DNA of 18,281 bases from Gammaproteobacteria bacterium. GTDB taxonomy: Bacteria > Pseudomonadota > Gammaproteobacteria > Steroidobacterales > SZUA-146. The stretch is taken from NCBI GenBank assembly GCA_013002925.1, contig JABDLQ010000088.1, positions 1-18,281 of the forward strand, written 5' to 3'. How positions within the stretch are numbered: the first letter of the stretch is position 1; each line of letters starts with the position of its first letter. Of the stretch, positions 7,574-15,073 are shown piece by piece. The position numbers were made by a program, and so were the translations under genes. Below the pieces are notes generated by a model. The model worked only from the letters and a program-made list of their open reading frames with translations. It was not told the DNA's origin and made no database searches.

Positions 7574-8533
7574 ATGGTCCAGTTGTTGTTTTTCCAAAAC
7601 CGGTATGTGGTCCCGCTATTCATTCTGGTCTTGGCCGGTGCTTGTGCGTCCCCGCAGTCGGTTGTTACCGGCGATGCCACGGAAGATGCTGATCCGCAGC
7701 ATGCAATCGCTACCCAGGTGCCGGACACGGAAATCTTTTTGTTCAACCTGGATGTCAGCATCCCGGAACTGGTTACCGGGGTTGTCGGTAACATCACCAA
7801 TCGCGATGGTTACGACAACCAACCCCGGTTTATTCGCGGTAGCAATGATGTGCTATTTGCCGGGATAGTCGATGGCAGGCAAAGTGACGTGTATATCTAT
7901 CGAGATTCCACCGGGCAGATCGAACAGCGCACGTTCACTTCGGTATCGGAATACTCGCCAACTCCGCTGACAGGTGACAGGTTTGCCGCGGTTGTAGTGG
8001 AAGAGGATGGGACGCAGAGGCTTTGGCGCTATGCGCAGGATGGCGCGCCGCTTTCACCGGTTCGCGCCGATGTTACCGGTGTCGGTTACTTTGCTTTTCT
8101 GGATGCTGCCCGGGTCGGATTATTCATTGTGGCAGAACCGGTGCGCCTGGACATCGCAGAGCGCAATGATAATGAGGTGAGCACCGTTGCCTACAATATT
8201 GGCCGCTCACTTCACATGATGCCGGGAGGTGCCGCCCTGAGCTTTGTGCAGCAGCACGACGACCAGCCGGGTGTGCTCTCTAGCTGGCAACTCAGCACCG
8301 GCGAGATTATGGCATTGGTGCCGATGCCAGATGGTGTCGAGGATATGGTGTGGCTGAACGATGGTCGGGCCCTGGCAATCGACGGTGGCTTGCTGGTCGT
8401 CTGGCGGCCGGGGCAGGATGGCTGGAATACTGTGTACAACCTGAAAAATTATTTGCCGGGTGTCTCGACCCGACTGGCTGTTAATGAGCGCCAGACCCTG
8501 CTGGCAATTGTCAATGAGGTGCAACGACAGTGA
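7574..8533 (+). CDS. TolB-like beta-propeller lipoprotein
   Basis: A 319-residue predicted lipoprotein. A signal peptide (residues 1-23) ends in LAGAC with Cys24 as the likely lipidated residue; the -3 residue is Ala rather than the usual Leu, a weaker lipobox. The remainder has PD40/TolB-like blade features: TEIFLFNLDV, NITNRDGYDNQPRF (73-86), then alternating DVLFAGI, SDVYIYRD and SEYSPTPL segments, later blades being less regular. Such propellers usually bind proteins or glycans; the partner here is unknown. ATG 7574 is preceded by GGGAG at 7563-7567 with 6-nt spacing and begins the signal peptide, so the 17 codons upstream are rejected. Its TGA overlaps the GTG of the following VOC gene (GTGA), implying co-translation. 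Confidence 0.78.
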   Translation: MVQLLFFQNRYVVPLFILVLAGACASPQSVVTGDATEDADPQHAIATQVPDTEIFLFNLDVSIPELVTGVVGNITNRDGYDNQPRFIRGSNDVLFAGIVDGRQSDVYIYRDSTGQIEQRTFTSVSEYSPTPLTGDRFAAVVVEEDGTQRLWRYAQDGAPLSPVRADVTGVGYFAFLDAARVGLFIVAEPVRLDIAERNDNEVSTVAYNIGRSLHMMPGGAALSFVQQHDDQPGVLSSWQLSTGEIMALVPMPDGVEDMVWLNDGRALAIDGGLLVVWRPGQDGWNTVYNLKNYLPGVSTRLAVNERQTLLAIVNEVQRQ

Positions 8534-8922
8534 TTATTCCACCCGGGTTTGCGACCATAACTGTGTATTTTATCGTCCGTGATGCAGCCAGGTTTATAGA
8601 ATTTCTGGAAGACGGTCTGGGTGGTGAAGAAGTGCTACGCTCGATGCGTGGAACGACTATCGCCAATGCGCAGGTCCGGATTGGCAATACCACCGTGATG
8701 GTGGCCGAAAAATCGCAGCAGTATCCGGCCATGTGTGGCGCGTTTTATCTTTACGTCGACAATGCCGTAACTGCCATGGAGCGTGCGTTGAACCATGGTG
8801 CACAACTTGAAATGGAAGTCAGTGACATGTCGTATGGAGACCGGCAAGGTGGTGTGCGCGATGAGTGGGGGAATGTCTGGTGGATATCACAGCGGCTTGT
8901 GGATGAGCCGTATTCAGTCTGA
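8530..8922 (+). CDS. VOC/PhnB-like glyoxalase-fold protein, GTG start
   Basis: A 130-residue VOC superfamily protein of the PhnB-like branch. Signature pieces are the ITVYFIVRDAARFIEFLEDGLG opening, the AFYLYVDNAVTAMERALNHGA repeat unit, and the YGDRQGGVRDEWGNVWWIS closing motif found in PhnB-like and YdeN-like proteins. Reaction and substrate are unknown. The GTG start (8530-8532) overlaps the lipoprotein TGA by four bases as GTGA, so translation is probably coupled. It is not closely similar to the VOC protein at 7077-7457. It ends 13 nt from the convergent M48 gene. Confidence 0.85.
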   Translation: MIIPPGFATITVYFIVRDAARFIEFLEDGLGGEEVLRSMRGTTIANAQVRIGNTTVMVAEKSQQYPAMCGAFYLYVDNAVTAMERALNHGAQLEMEVSDMSYGDRQGGVRDEWGNVWWISQRLVDEPYSV

Positions 8923-8935
8923 GCCTGCTATCCGA

Positions 8936-9763
8936 TTACCGTACCCAGGGGGTCGTTTCCCCGCCGCCGCAATCAAGATCAATTGCCCGACGTTGCAGAT
9001 CAGCAATGCGGTCAGATGACAGCGGATGCGTCATCATGAAGGCGGACAGTAACCCTGGTTCATCGTTGGGGTTTGCATGGCGTGCAAAAAAATCTGTGGC
9101 GCCACTAGCATGTCCGTAATGGCGACACACCACGTTTAGTGCGAACTGATCAGCCTGTGATTCATCTTGTCGATTATGGCGCTGTTGCAGGCCCGTCAGC
9201 GGGGCCATCCCCAGCTGGGACTGGAATGCATCCTGTTGTCCGAACACAACCGCCATAATTGCGCCAAAAAACAAACCGCGACCCAGGCGCTGCCAATGAT
9301 GCTTGTGGTACAGGTGACCGTACTCGTGGGCCAGTACAAATGCCACCTCGTTTTCTGAATTCGCCTGTTCAAGTAGACCCCGGAAGACCACGATGACGCC
9401 CCCGGGTGCAGCCATTGCATTCACAGTGTCGTCATCAATAACCAGTAATTTGTGGTTGCGTAAGTCATCAGCAGGTAAATATGTCGCCAGGGTATCAAAC
9501 AGGCGTTGGGTTTCGTCGTGCAGCTGACCTTCTTTTATGGCTTCGCCAAACGATTTTTCCAGCTGCGTTGAAATCGTGTTGGCAAGGCCGTTGTCAGCGG
9601 TCGACGGAATATATTTAACCAGTGCATCAACAATCAGACCCGCAGTGAGAAATACAATGATGGTCAGTCCAGCGAGCCCACCTGACAACCATGCAAGATC
9701 TACCAGTGGATGTCGGGTCGGTAGATTGACCGTGCTGTCCGGAGTGCGTCGCGTGTATTTCAC
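8936..9763 (-). CDS. M48 family metallopeptidase, membrane-anchored
   Basis: About 275 residues. One clear membrane segment lies near 25-50, followed by a periplasmic-type M48 catalytic domain. NAMAAPGGVIVVF (115-127) is the conserved strand before the active site. HEYGH (146-150) supplies two zinc ligands and the catalytic Glu; ESQAD (201-205) supplies the third ligand; THPLSSDRI (245-253) is the family C-terminal motif. A second hydrophobic stretch follows the HEYGH helix. Two starts are possible. I chose GTG 9761-9763, which overlaps the upstream TGA as GTGA like other junctions here; an ATG at 9790 adds nine basic residues and overlaps the neighbour by 31 nt. By analogy with BepA/LoiP-type proteases it may act in envelope quality control (inference). 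It ends the ppsA-led run. Confidence 0.9.
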   Translation of the reverse strand: MKYTRRTPDSTVNLPTRHPLVDLAWLSGGLAGLTIIVFLTAGLIVDALVKYIPSTADNGLANTISTQLEKSFGEAIKEGQLHDETQRLFDTLATYLPADDLRNHKLLVIDDDTVNAMAAPGGVIVVFRGLLEQANSENEVAFVLAHEYGHLYHKHHWQRLGRGLFFGAIMAVVFGQQDAFQSQLGMAPLTGLQQRHNRQDESQADQFALNVVCRHYGHASGATDFFARHANPNDEPGLLSAFMMTHPLSSDRIADLQRRAIDLDCGGGETTPWVR

Positions 9764-10260
9764 ATGGTCTGCCCGCTGTCTGTGGCGCATGTCAATGCAG
9801 ACTCATACAGCGCGGTGCCATAGGCGTAGACTTCCACGGCACCCAGTCCACTTCCGGATAGTGTCGCGGTCTCTATGCGCATATTGGCAATGCCATTTGC
9901 GCCTGGTACCGATTCTTTTAATCGCAGAACAGCCTCACGTCGCGCACGATCAATGAGCGTTTCATACGATGACACGCGCCCGCCAAAAATATTGCGCAGC
10001 CCGGCGAGGAACTGTTTGAAATAATCCACTGACACGACCACGCTACCTTGCGCAAACTCAGTCCGTTGAAAATATGCGAAGTCAGGATTGGTCGCAGGAT
10101 CCAGTTCGTCAAACGTCACCACCGGCGTATCAAGAAGTTTTTTTTCACGATCGCGCAGCGACTCGAAATGACGTTTTTCCAGCAGCGTCCCAATAAGGTA
10201 CCCCAGCACCAGCAATATGATCGGGATGAGCAAATTCAGCAGTACGTAATAGCTCTCCAT
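9760..10260 (-). CDS. YbjQ/UPF0145-family protein with N-terminal membrane anchor
   Basis: A 166-residue protein. A hydrophobic segment (6-27) is followed by a charged linker (KRHFESLRDREKK) and a YbjQ-type domain (about 68-153). Family motifs are FLAGLRNIFGGR (84-95), SYETLIDRARREA (98-110), GANGIANMRIET (120-131) and VEVYAYGTAL (142-151). Pfam labels this domain a putative heavy-metal-binding domain, but no function is firmly established. It is a paralog of the soluble YbjQ-like gene directly upstream (5-nt gap), and its stop overlaps the proposed GTG of the M48 peptidase. The anchor would place it at the inner membrane, beside the M48 protease. Confidence 0.88.
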   Translation of the reverse strand: MESYYVLLNLLIPIILLVLGYLIGTLLEKRHFESLRDREKKLLDTPVVTFDELDPATNPDFAYFQRTEFAQGSVVVSVDYFKQFLAGLRNIFGGRVSSYETLIDRARREAVLRLKESVPGANGIANMRIETATLSGSGLGAVEVYAYGTALYESALTCATDSGQTM

Positions 10261-10265
10261 GTAAG

Positions 10266-10592
10266 CTACTCGGTAAAAACTGCGGTGCCATAGGCAAACA
10301 ATTCAGCAGCGCCCGGAGCCACCGCTGAAGTGGCATAGCGTATATTGACAATGGCATTTGCGCCCATTTGTTCTGCTTGTGCAATCATGCGCTCAGTGGC
10401 TTCGCTGCGGGACTCCTGCAGCAACTCAGTGTAGCCTTTCAGCTCGCCACCAAATATATTTTTGAGACCGGCCGCAAAATCTCTACCAACGTGTTTGGCA
10501 CGAATCGTGCTGCCGCTCACCAACCCGTAATGCTCGCGAATTGTGCGTCCGGGTATCGTTTGTAATGTTGAAAGAATCACAGTTTTCTCCAT
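10266..10592 (-). CDS. YbjQ/UPF0145-family protein (soluble form)
   Basis: A 108-residue stand-alone YbjQ-family domain. IPGRTIREHYGLVSGSTIRA (13-32) is the family N-terminus, followed by GLKNIFGGELKGYTELLQE (42-60), GANAIVNIRYAT (77-88) and ELFAYGTAVF (97-106). Its length matches E. coli YbjQ (107). The frame is open far upstream, to 10922, but that part overlaps the next gene in another frame and carries no motif; ATG 10590-10592 gives the family N-terminus. The ribosome-binding site is weak. It begins 10 nt after the Ser-Gly-tailed gene and ends 5 nt before the anchored paralog. Biochemical function is unknown. Confidence 0.88.
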   Translation of the reverse strand: MEKTVILSTLQTIPGRTIREHYGLVSGSTIRAKHVGRDFAAGLKNIFGGELKGYTELLQESRSEATERMIAQAEQMGANAIVNIRYATSAVAPGAAELFAYGTAVFTE

Positions 10593-10602
10593 CGAAGAGA
10601 CT

Positions 10603-11073
10603 CTAGGTATTACCATCATCGCTGCCGCTGCCGCTGCCGCTGCCTGCCTGCCCGGTACCGCGCACTTTGCGGATAATGTTATCCAGCTGCTTTCTGGAAT
10701 CCTCGGACAGTCGCGCGCGGGCTTCAGGGTCGAGTAATGTAGTCTGCAGACGCTCGACGAGGGCGTCGAGATCCTGGCCGCGGCGCTGTGCTGTCTCTGG
10801 GGATTCATTGACGTTATTGCTGTTGATGGCACCGAAAAGATCGATCCAGCGCTCGAGACGTTTGCCGGTGCGCAATGTCCGGTAAAACAGATCGCCCGGC
10901 CGGTGCCCGAAGGCGAGCCCAATAAGACCGGCGATGAGCGACAATGGACTCAGTACAAGGTCCTTGAAACCATCCACAAACAGTTTTAGCTGGAAAATCA
11001 GCATGTGACGCAGAACGACCGGCCGGCTGTTATCCGGCAAGGGTGGCTGGTTTTTTGCGTCATGTGATGTCAT
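10603..11073 (-). CDS. Small membrane-associated protein with Ser-Gly tail, unknown function
   Basis: A 156-residue protein I do not recognise by name. A polar N-terminus is followed by a hydrophobic region (about 24-56) around LKLFVDGFKDLVLSPLSLIAG, probably a re-entrant or membrane-embedded pair of helices. After this come a basic FYRTLRTGKRLERW segment, a helical region (97-136) and a low-complexity C-terminus in which Ser-Gly alternates four times before DDGNT. The tail is encoded by a GCTGCC tandem repeat. It starts 26 nt after the ppsA stop and is followed by two YbjQ genes and an M48 peptidase on the same strand. The start is uncertain: ATG 11071-11073 is used, while an internal ATG at 11002-11004 also lacks a strong ribosome-binding site. 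Confidence 0.7.
   Translation of the reverse strand: MTSHDAKNQPPLPDNSRPVVLRHMLIFQLKLFVDGFKDLVLSPLSLIAGLIGLAFGHRPGDLFYRTLRTGKRLERWIDLFGAINSNNVNESPETAQRRGQDLDALVERLQTTLLDPEARARLSEDSRKQLDNIIRKVRGTGQAGSGSGSGSDDGNT
10621..10644. repeat. Hexanucleotide tandem repeat, 4 x GCTGCC
   Basis: Four exact copies of GCTGCC, followed by a partial TGCC TGCC extension. The repeat lies in the last codons of the minus-strand gene at 10603-11073, where it encodes alternating Gly and Ser. Because the unit is six bases, copy-number change would alter tail length without shifting frame. Confidence 0.85.
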
Positions 11074-11098
11074 GCCGTTACAGGACAAACGGCGTGTT

Positions 11099-13456
11099 TC
11101 ATGTGCTCTTGCCTGCGAGGAACAGGCGGGTTTCAATCACTGTGTCCGGGTTCAGGGATATACTTTCGATGCCCTGTTCCAACAGCCACCTGGCAAAATC
11201 CGGATGATCAGACGGGCCCTGGCCGCAGATACCAATGTATTTGTTGTTGCGCAGGCAGGCGGAGATTGCCATCGACAACAACGCTTTGACGGCTGCATCG
11301 CGTTCGTCGAAAAGTTCGGCAATAATACCTGAGTCGCGGTCCAGACCCAGTGTCAACTGGGTCAGATCATTGGAGCCAATTGAAAAACCATCGAAGTGTT
11401 TTAGAAAATCATCAGCAAGAAGTGCATTAGACGGTAGCTCGCACATCATAATCAGTTTTAGATTGTTGCGCCCACGCTCCAGGCCATTACTTGCCAGGAT
11501 TTCGCAAACCGTTTTGGCCTCGGCCACTGTCCTCACAAATGGCACCATGATCTGCACATTGGTCAGACCCATGTTTTCGCGTACGTGTTTGAGTGCTCGA
11601 CACTCAAGATCAAAGCACGGTCGGAACGATTCGTCGATATAACGCGAAGCACCACGAAAACCCAGCATGGGATTTTCTTCGTGCGGCTCGTAAAGCTGAC
11701 CGCCCATCAAATTGGCGTATTCATTGGATTTAAAATCGGACAACCGCACGATGACCGGCTCCGGAGCAAACGCAGCGGCAATCGTTGCGATTCCTTCGGA
11801 CAGGCGTTTGACGAAAAAGTCGATCGGGTTTTGATAACCGGCCATCTGTGTCTGGATCGACTGTTTCAGTGTCTCATCGAGTGTGTCAAAGTCCAGAAGC
11901 GCTTTGGGATGGACGCCGATCATGCGGTTGATGATGAATTCCAGCCGTGCAAGACCAACGCCTTCGTGTGGCAGACTAGCAAAATCCATGGCACGGTCGG
12001 GGTTCCCGACATTCATCATGATTTTAACGGGAATGTCCGGCAACTCGGCGAGGCTGGTTTCCGTGTGTTCAAAATTCAACCGACCGGCATAAATATTGCC
12101 TGTGTCGCCTTCCGCACAACTCACGGTTATATCGTCGCCTTCGGTCACACACTCGGTGCCGTTACCGGTTCCGACAACCGCGGGGATGCCGAGCTCACGA
12201 GCAATGATGGCGGCATGACAGGTGCGGCCGCCGCGGTTGGTCACGATTGCAGCGGCTTTTTTCATGACCGGCTCCCAGTCGGGGTCGGTCATGTCCGTCA
12301 CCAGCACGTCGCCGGATTGCACCCGATGCATCTCGCCGGGGTTGTCAATAACGCGTGCAGGACCGATCCCGATCTTGTGGCCAATGCTGCGTCCACTCGT
12401 CAAAAGGCGACCGGCTGCCTTCAGCGTGTATCGTTCGACAATCTGGGATCGCTGGCGGCTCTTCACAGTCTCAGGGCGTGCTTGCAGGATGTACAGCCTG
12501 CCGTCGACGCCATCCTTGCCCCATTCGATATCCATCGGCCGGCCATAATGCTTTTCGATGATGACGGCCTGACGGGCCAGGTTTTCTATTTCACTGTCCT
12601 GCAGGCAAAACACGTCACGCTGGGCGGCGTCAACATCGACAGTCTGCACACCGGTTCCATTTTGTGCATACACCATTTTGATCGCTTTGCCGCCGAGGTT
12701 GCGTCGGATAACCGCATCCTTACCATTCGCAAGCGCCGGTTTATAGCAGTAAAACTCGTCCGGATTGACGGCGCCCTGCACAATGGTCTCACCCAGTCCC
12801 CAGGATGCGGTTATAAAAACTGCATCGCGAAAGCCCGATTCAGTATCCAGTGTAAAAATTACCCCACTGGCGCCAATATCGCTGCGGACCATGCGCTGAA
12901 TGCCGGCAGACAGCGCAACTTCATCGTGGTTGAAATTGTGATGCACGCGGTAGGAAATTGCCCGGTCGTTGTAAAGAGACGCAAACACCTGCTTTATGTG
13001 CAGCATGACCTCATCGATGCCGTTGACATTTAAAAAGGTTTCCTGCTGCCCCGCAAATGACGCCTCGGGCAGATCCTCTGCGGTCGCAGAGGAGCGCACG
13101 GCTACTGCGATCTCGTCGTTGCCACATAATTGTGCATAGGCTGTGCGAACGGAGTGGTCAAGTTTGGCTGGAAACGGCGTGGCCATTATCCAGGAGCGAA
13201 TCAGAGCACCAGCGCTGGCCAGTGCTTTTACATCGTCAGTATCCAGTTCGCCAAGTACGCCACTGATGCGCTCAGCCAGCTGCTCATGCTGCAAAAAATC
13301 ACGGTAGGCGAGGGCAGTTGTAGCAAAGCCACCGGGTACGTCGACACCGGCATCAGAGAGGTTTTGGATCATTTCTCCAAGCGATGCATTCTTTCCCCCT
13401 ACGACATCAACATCGTGCATACCGAGGGTCTCGAATTTACGTATATACTCGTCCAA
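11099..13456 (-). CDS. ppsA: Phosphoenolpyruvate synthase (pyruvate, water dikinase)
   Basis: A 785-residue cytoplasmic enzyme converting pyruvate and ATP to PEP, AMP and phosphate in gluconeogenesis. The ATP-grasp nucleotide domain (1-330) carries GGKNASLGEM (20-29), VRSSATAEDLPEASFAGQQ (120-138) and the ILQARPET end (323-330). The central swivelling domain has GGRTCHAAI (409-417) with catalytic His414 and Thr412, the residue equivalent to the Thr that PpsR phosphorylates. The C-terminal PEP-binding barrel has GSNDLTQLTLGLDRD (694-708) and CGQGPSDHPD with catalytic Cys744. The start is TTG (13454-13456): an in-frame TGA lies eight codons above it with no ATG or GTG between, and AAGGG sits 8 nt upstream. 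It is divergent from ppsR, its regulator. Confidence 0.97.
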   Translation of the reverse strand: MDEYIRKFETLGMHDVDVVGGKNASLGEMIQNLSDAGVDVPGGFATTALAYRDFLQHEQLAERISGVLGELDTDDVKALASAGALIRSWIMATPFPAKLDHSVRTAYAQLCGNDEIAVAVRSSATAEDLPEASFAGQQETFLNVNGIDEVMLHIKQVFASLYNDRAISYRVHHNFNHDEVALSAGIQRMVRSDIGASGVIFTLDTESGFRDAVFITASWGLGETIVQGAVNPDEFYCYKPALANGKDAVIRRNLGGKAIKMVYAQNGTGVQTVDVDAAQRDVFCLQDSEIENLARQAVIIEKHYGRPMDIEWGKDGVDGRLYILQARPETVKSRQRSQIVERYTLKAAGRLLTSGRSIGHKIGIGPARVIDNPGEMHRVQSGDVLVTDMTDPDWEPVMKKAAAIVTNRGGRTCHAAIIARELGIPAVVGTGNGTECVTEGDDITVSCAEGDTGNIYAGRLNFEHTETSLAELPDIPVKIMMNVGNPDRAMDFASLPHEGVGLARLEFIINRMIGVHPKALLDFDTLDETLKQSIQTQMAGYQNPIDFFVKRLSEGIATIAAAFAPEPVIVRLSDFKSNEYANLMGGQLYEPHEENPMLGFRGASRYIDESFRPCFDLECRALKHVRENMGLTNVQIMVPFVRTVAEAKTVCEILASNGLERGRNNLKLIMMCELPSNALLADDFLKHFDGFSIGSNDLTQLTLGLDRDSGIIAELFDERDAAVKALLSMAISACLRNNKYIGICGQGPSDHPDFARWLLEQGIESISLNPDTVIETRLFLAGKST

Positions 13457-13464
13457 AAGATTGG

Positions 13465-13469
13465 CCCTT
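13465..13469 (-). promoter_or_regulatory. Ribosome-binding site deciding the ppsA TTG start
   Basis: The minus strand reads AAGGG, ending 8 nt before the TTG at 13454-13456. Together with the in-frame TGA at 13478-13480 and the absence of any ATG or GTG in between, it makes TTG the only reasonable start for ppsA. Confidence 0.65.
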
Positions 13470-13471
13470 GT

Positions 13472-13498
13472 TTTATATCAGCAGACGTGGAAAATCAA
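13472..13498 (-). promoter_or_regulatory. Possible ppsA promoter
   Basis: The minus strand shows TTGATT (13493-13498), a 15-nt gap, then TATAAA (13472-13477) preceded by TGA, resembling an extended -10 element. The expected transcript start would fall near 13465, on or beside the AAGGG ribosome-binding site. Either the leader is extremely short or the true promoter lies elsewhere, so this is a weak call. Confidence 0.22.
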
Positions 13499-13529
13499 TT
13501 TCACATTACCGTCAAAGGCACCAACAGAT

Positions 13530-14354
13530 ATGCTCATCAGAACCGTATTTCTAATTTCAGATCAGACCGGCATTACTGCGGAAACTCTAGGGCATAGCTT
13601 GTTAACGCAATTTGAAGGCGTGCAATTTCGAGAGGTAACTCTGCCATTTATTGATACGGTTGACAAGGCGGAGGACGCAGTGCGCCGAATAAATCTGACC
13701 TATGAACTGGAAGGCAGCAAACCGATCGTATTTTGCACCTTTGTGCAGTCCGAGATTCGCGAAGTGTTTTTTGACTGTAAAGGTCTTTGTCTTGATTTTT
13801 TTGACGCGTTTATCGGGCCGCTCGAAAAAGAGCTGGAAGTCAAGTCGTCACATACCACCGGTAAGGCGCATGGCTTATCTGACTCCAATTCTTATTCACG
13901 ACGCATGGAGGCTGTCAACTATGCGGTGACCAGCGATGACGGTTTGAATCCGGATGGTATGGGCCTGGCGCAGATCATACTGGTGGGCGTCTCGCGTTGC
14001 GGCAAAACACCCACATGCCTTTATCTGGCCTTGCAGCATGGTGTTTTCGCTGCAAATTTTCCATTGAACGACGATGATTTTGAAGCTGGCCGCTTACCGC
14101 CGAGTCTTGTCAGACATCAGGCAAAGCTGTTCGGTCTGTCTATCGATCCGGCGCGGTTGCAGCAGATAAGGGAAGAGCGGCGCCCTGACAGCCGCTATGC
14201 TTCTGCCCGCCAGGTGGGTTACGAAGTCCGGGCTGCTGAAAGTCTTTTCCAAAAATACAATATTCCGTCAATGAACATCACGCACACCTCGATCGAGGAA
14301 ATTGCCGCAAAAGCCATGCAAATCAAGGAAATCAAACGTCATGAGTGGGATTAA
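13530..14354 (+). CDS. ppsR: PEP synthase regulatory protein PpsR (bifunctional kinase/pyrophosphorylase)
   Basis: A 274-residue DUF299 protein that inactivates PEP synthase by ADP-dependent phosphorylation of a Thr beside the catalytic His, and reactivates it by phosphate-dependent removal. Family landmarks are RTVFLISDQTGITAETLGHS (4-23), the P-loop GVSRCGKTP (153-161) and FPLNDDDF (177-184), plus the C-terminal RRPDSRYAS (218-226). ATG 13530 follows AAAGG at 13514-13518 with 11-nt spacing. A 23-codon upstream extension from a TTG would overlap the promoter region and does not look like family sequence, so I rejected it. It diverges from ppsA across 73 nt, the usual enzyme-regulator arrangement. 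Confidence 0.96.
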   Translation: MLIRTVFLISDQTGITAETLGHSLLTQFEGVQFREVTLPFIDTVDKAEDAVRRINLTYELEGSKPIVFCTFVQSEIREVFFDCKGLCLDFFDAFIGPLEKELEVKSSHTTGKAHGLSDSNSYSRRMEAVNYAVTSDDGLNPDGMGLAQIILVGVSRCGKTPTCLYLALQHGVFAANFPLNDDDFEAGRLPPSLVRHQAKLFGLSIDPARLQQIREERRPDSRYASARQVGYEVRAAESLFQKYNIPSMNITHTSIEEIAAKAMQIKEIKRHEWD

Positions 14355-14489
14355 AGCCTCGAATTGCTGTTGATAAACATTTGTTTTAATTGCGAAAATA
14401 ACTGTCAGGCTGAATATGTGAAGTAGTTCGTAGAACTGCCGCTGATGGTCGCTCAGGATAGCCATTAAGCCATGGGTAAATGAGGCCTG

Positions 14490-14498
14490 TGTTATAGT
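14490..14498 (+). promoter_or_regulatory. Possible extended -10 element for the DUF1249 gene
   Basis: TGT-TATAGT at 14490-14498 matches the TGnTATAAT extended -10 pattern with one mismatch. The start of transcription would be expected about 7 nt on, at or next to the ATG at 14505, and no Shine-Dalgarno sequence lies just before that ATG. This would give a leaderless or nearly leaderless mRNA. There is no convincing -35 hexamer. Confidence 0.3.
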
Positions 14499-14504
14499 GA
14501 AATT

Positions 14505-15020
14505 ATGACATCAGAGGAAAAGTTACGCGCAAAAAATGACAGCAGTCTGAGCAGTTTCGGGTCGTTAAGACCGGGCAGTTTCACTGCACTGATGGCTCTG
14601 TATGAAAGTAATTTTTTGCGTTTGAACTGGCTAATCGACGAAATGGATTTTCTGAAAGGTGACTACCTTTCGATTGCGAATAGCGATTTTCCTCTTTATC
14701 TGAGTGTCACCGAAGTTTGCCGCTATACCACATCGATTCATATGACCTACTGGTTTGATGGCGAAGGGTCGGAACCAATTGCGGATCCGGATCTCGATAT
14801 CAGGATTTATCATGACGCCCGCCTCGCGGAAGCCATGTCCTGCCGCCACAATAGAAGGCATGAGTTACTGCAAGGTTTCGATACGGTACATGGTAACGAA
14901 CTGAGCAGACGCTGGGCGCGTAATATGATGCTCAACAAGTGGCTGGAATATTGTGTCGACTGTAAACACCGATTTCGTCCCGTCGCAACATCTAACGGAG
15001 CCAGAATTTTGCCGCTATAG
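14505..15020 (+). CDS. DUF1249 (YqiB-like) protein
   Basis: A 171-residue cytoplasmic protein of the DUF1249 family, a gammaproteobacterial family without established function. Family blocks are ALMALYESNFLRLNWLI (28-44), the LYLSVTEVCRYTTSIHMTYWF strand pair (64-84) and DPDLDIRIYHDARLAE (94-109). The C-terminal part is Cys- and basic-rich (CVDCKHRFRP), about 30 residues longer than E. coli YqiB (140). No membrane or signal segment is seen. It starts 150 nt after ppsR with no terminator visible to me. It has no good Shine-Dalgarno sequence; a possible extended -10 element sits immediately upstream. Confidence 0.85.
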   Translation: MTSEEKLRAKNDSSLSSFGSLRPGSFTALMALYESNFLRLNWLIDEMDFLKGDYLSIANSDFPLYLSVTEVCRYTTSIHMTYWFDGEGSEPIADPDLDIRIYHDARLAEAMSCRHNRRHELLQGFDTVHGNELSRRWARNMMLNKWLEYCVDCKHRFRPVATSNGARILPL

Positions 15021-15073
15021 CAGCACCAGACTGGTTCGACATATTTAGTTGCACGTACAGGGCGTTCGAAAAT

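Noticed and set aside
10593..10922. N-terminal extension of the soluble YbjQ gene
   Set aside because: This 110-codon extension reads through another gene in a different frame and is low-complexity (poly-Ala from the GCTGCC repeat); the family N-terminus begins at 10592.
11585..13033. A 482-codon open frame on the plus strand
   Set aside because: It lies wholly antisense to ppsA, whose motifs are intact throughout. The translation shows no recognisable domain; it is a codon-bias shadow.
14425..14437. AGTTC/GAACT hairpin between ppsR and DUF1249, considered as a terminator
   Set aside because: The stem is only five pairs with a three-base loop and no following T-run.
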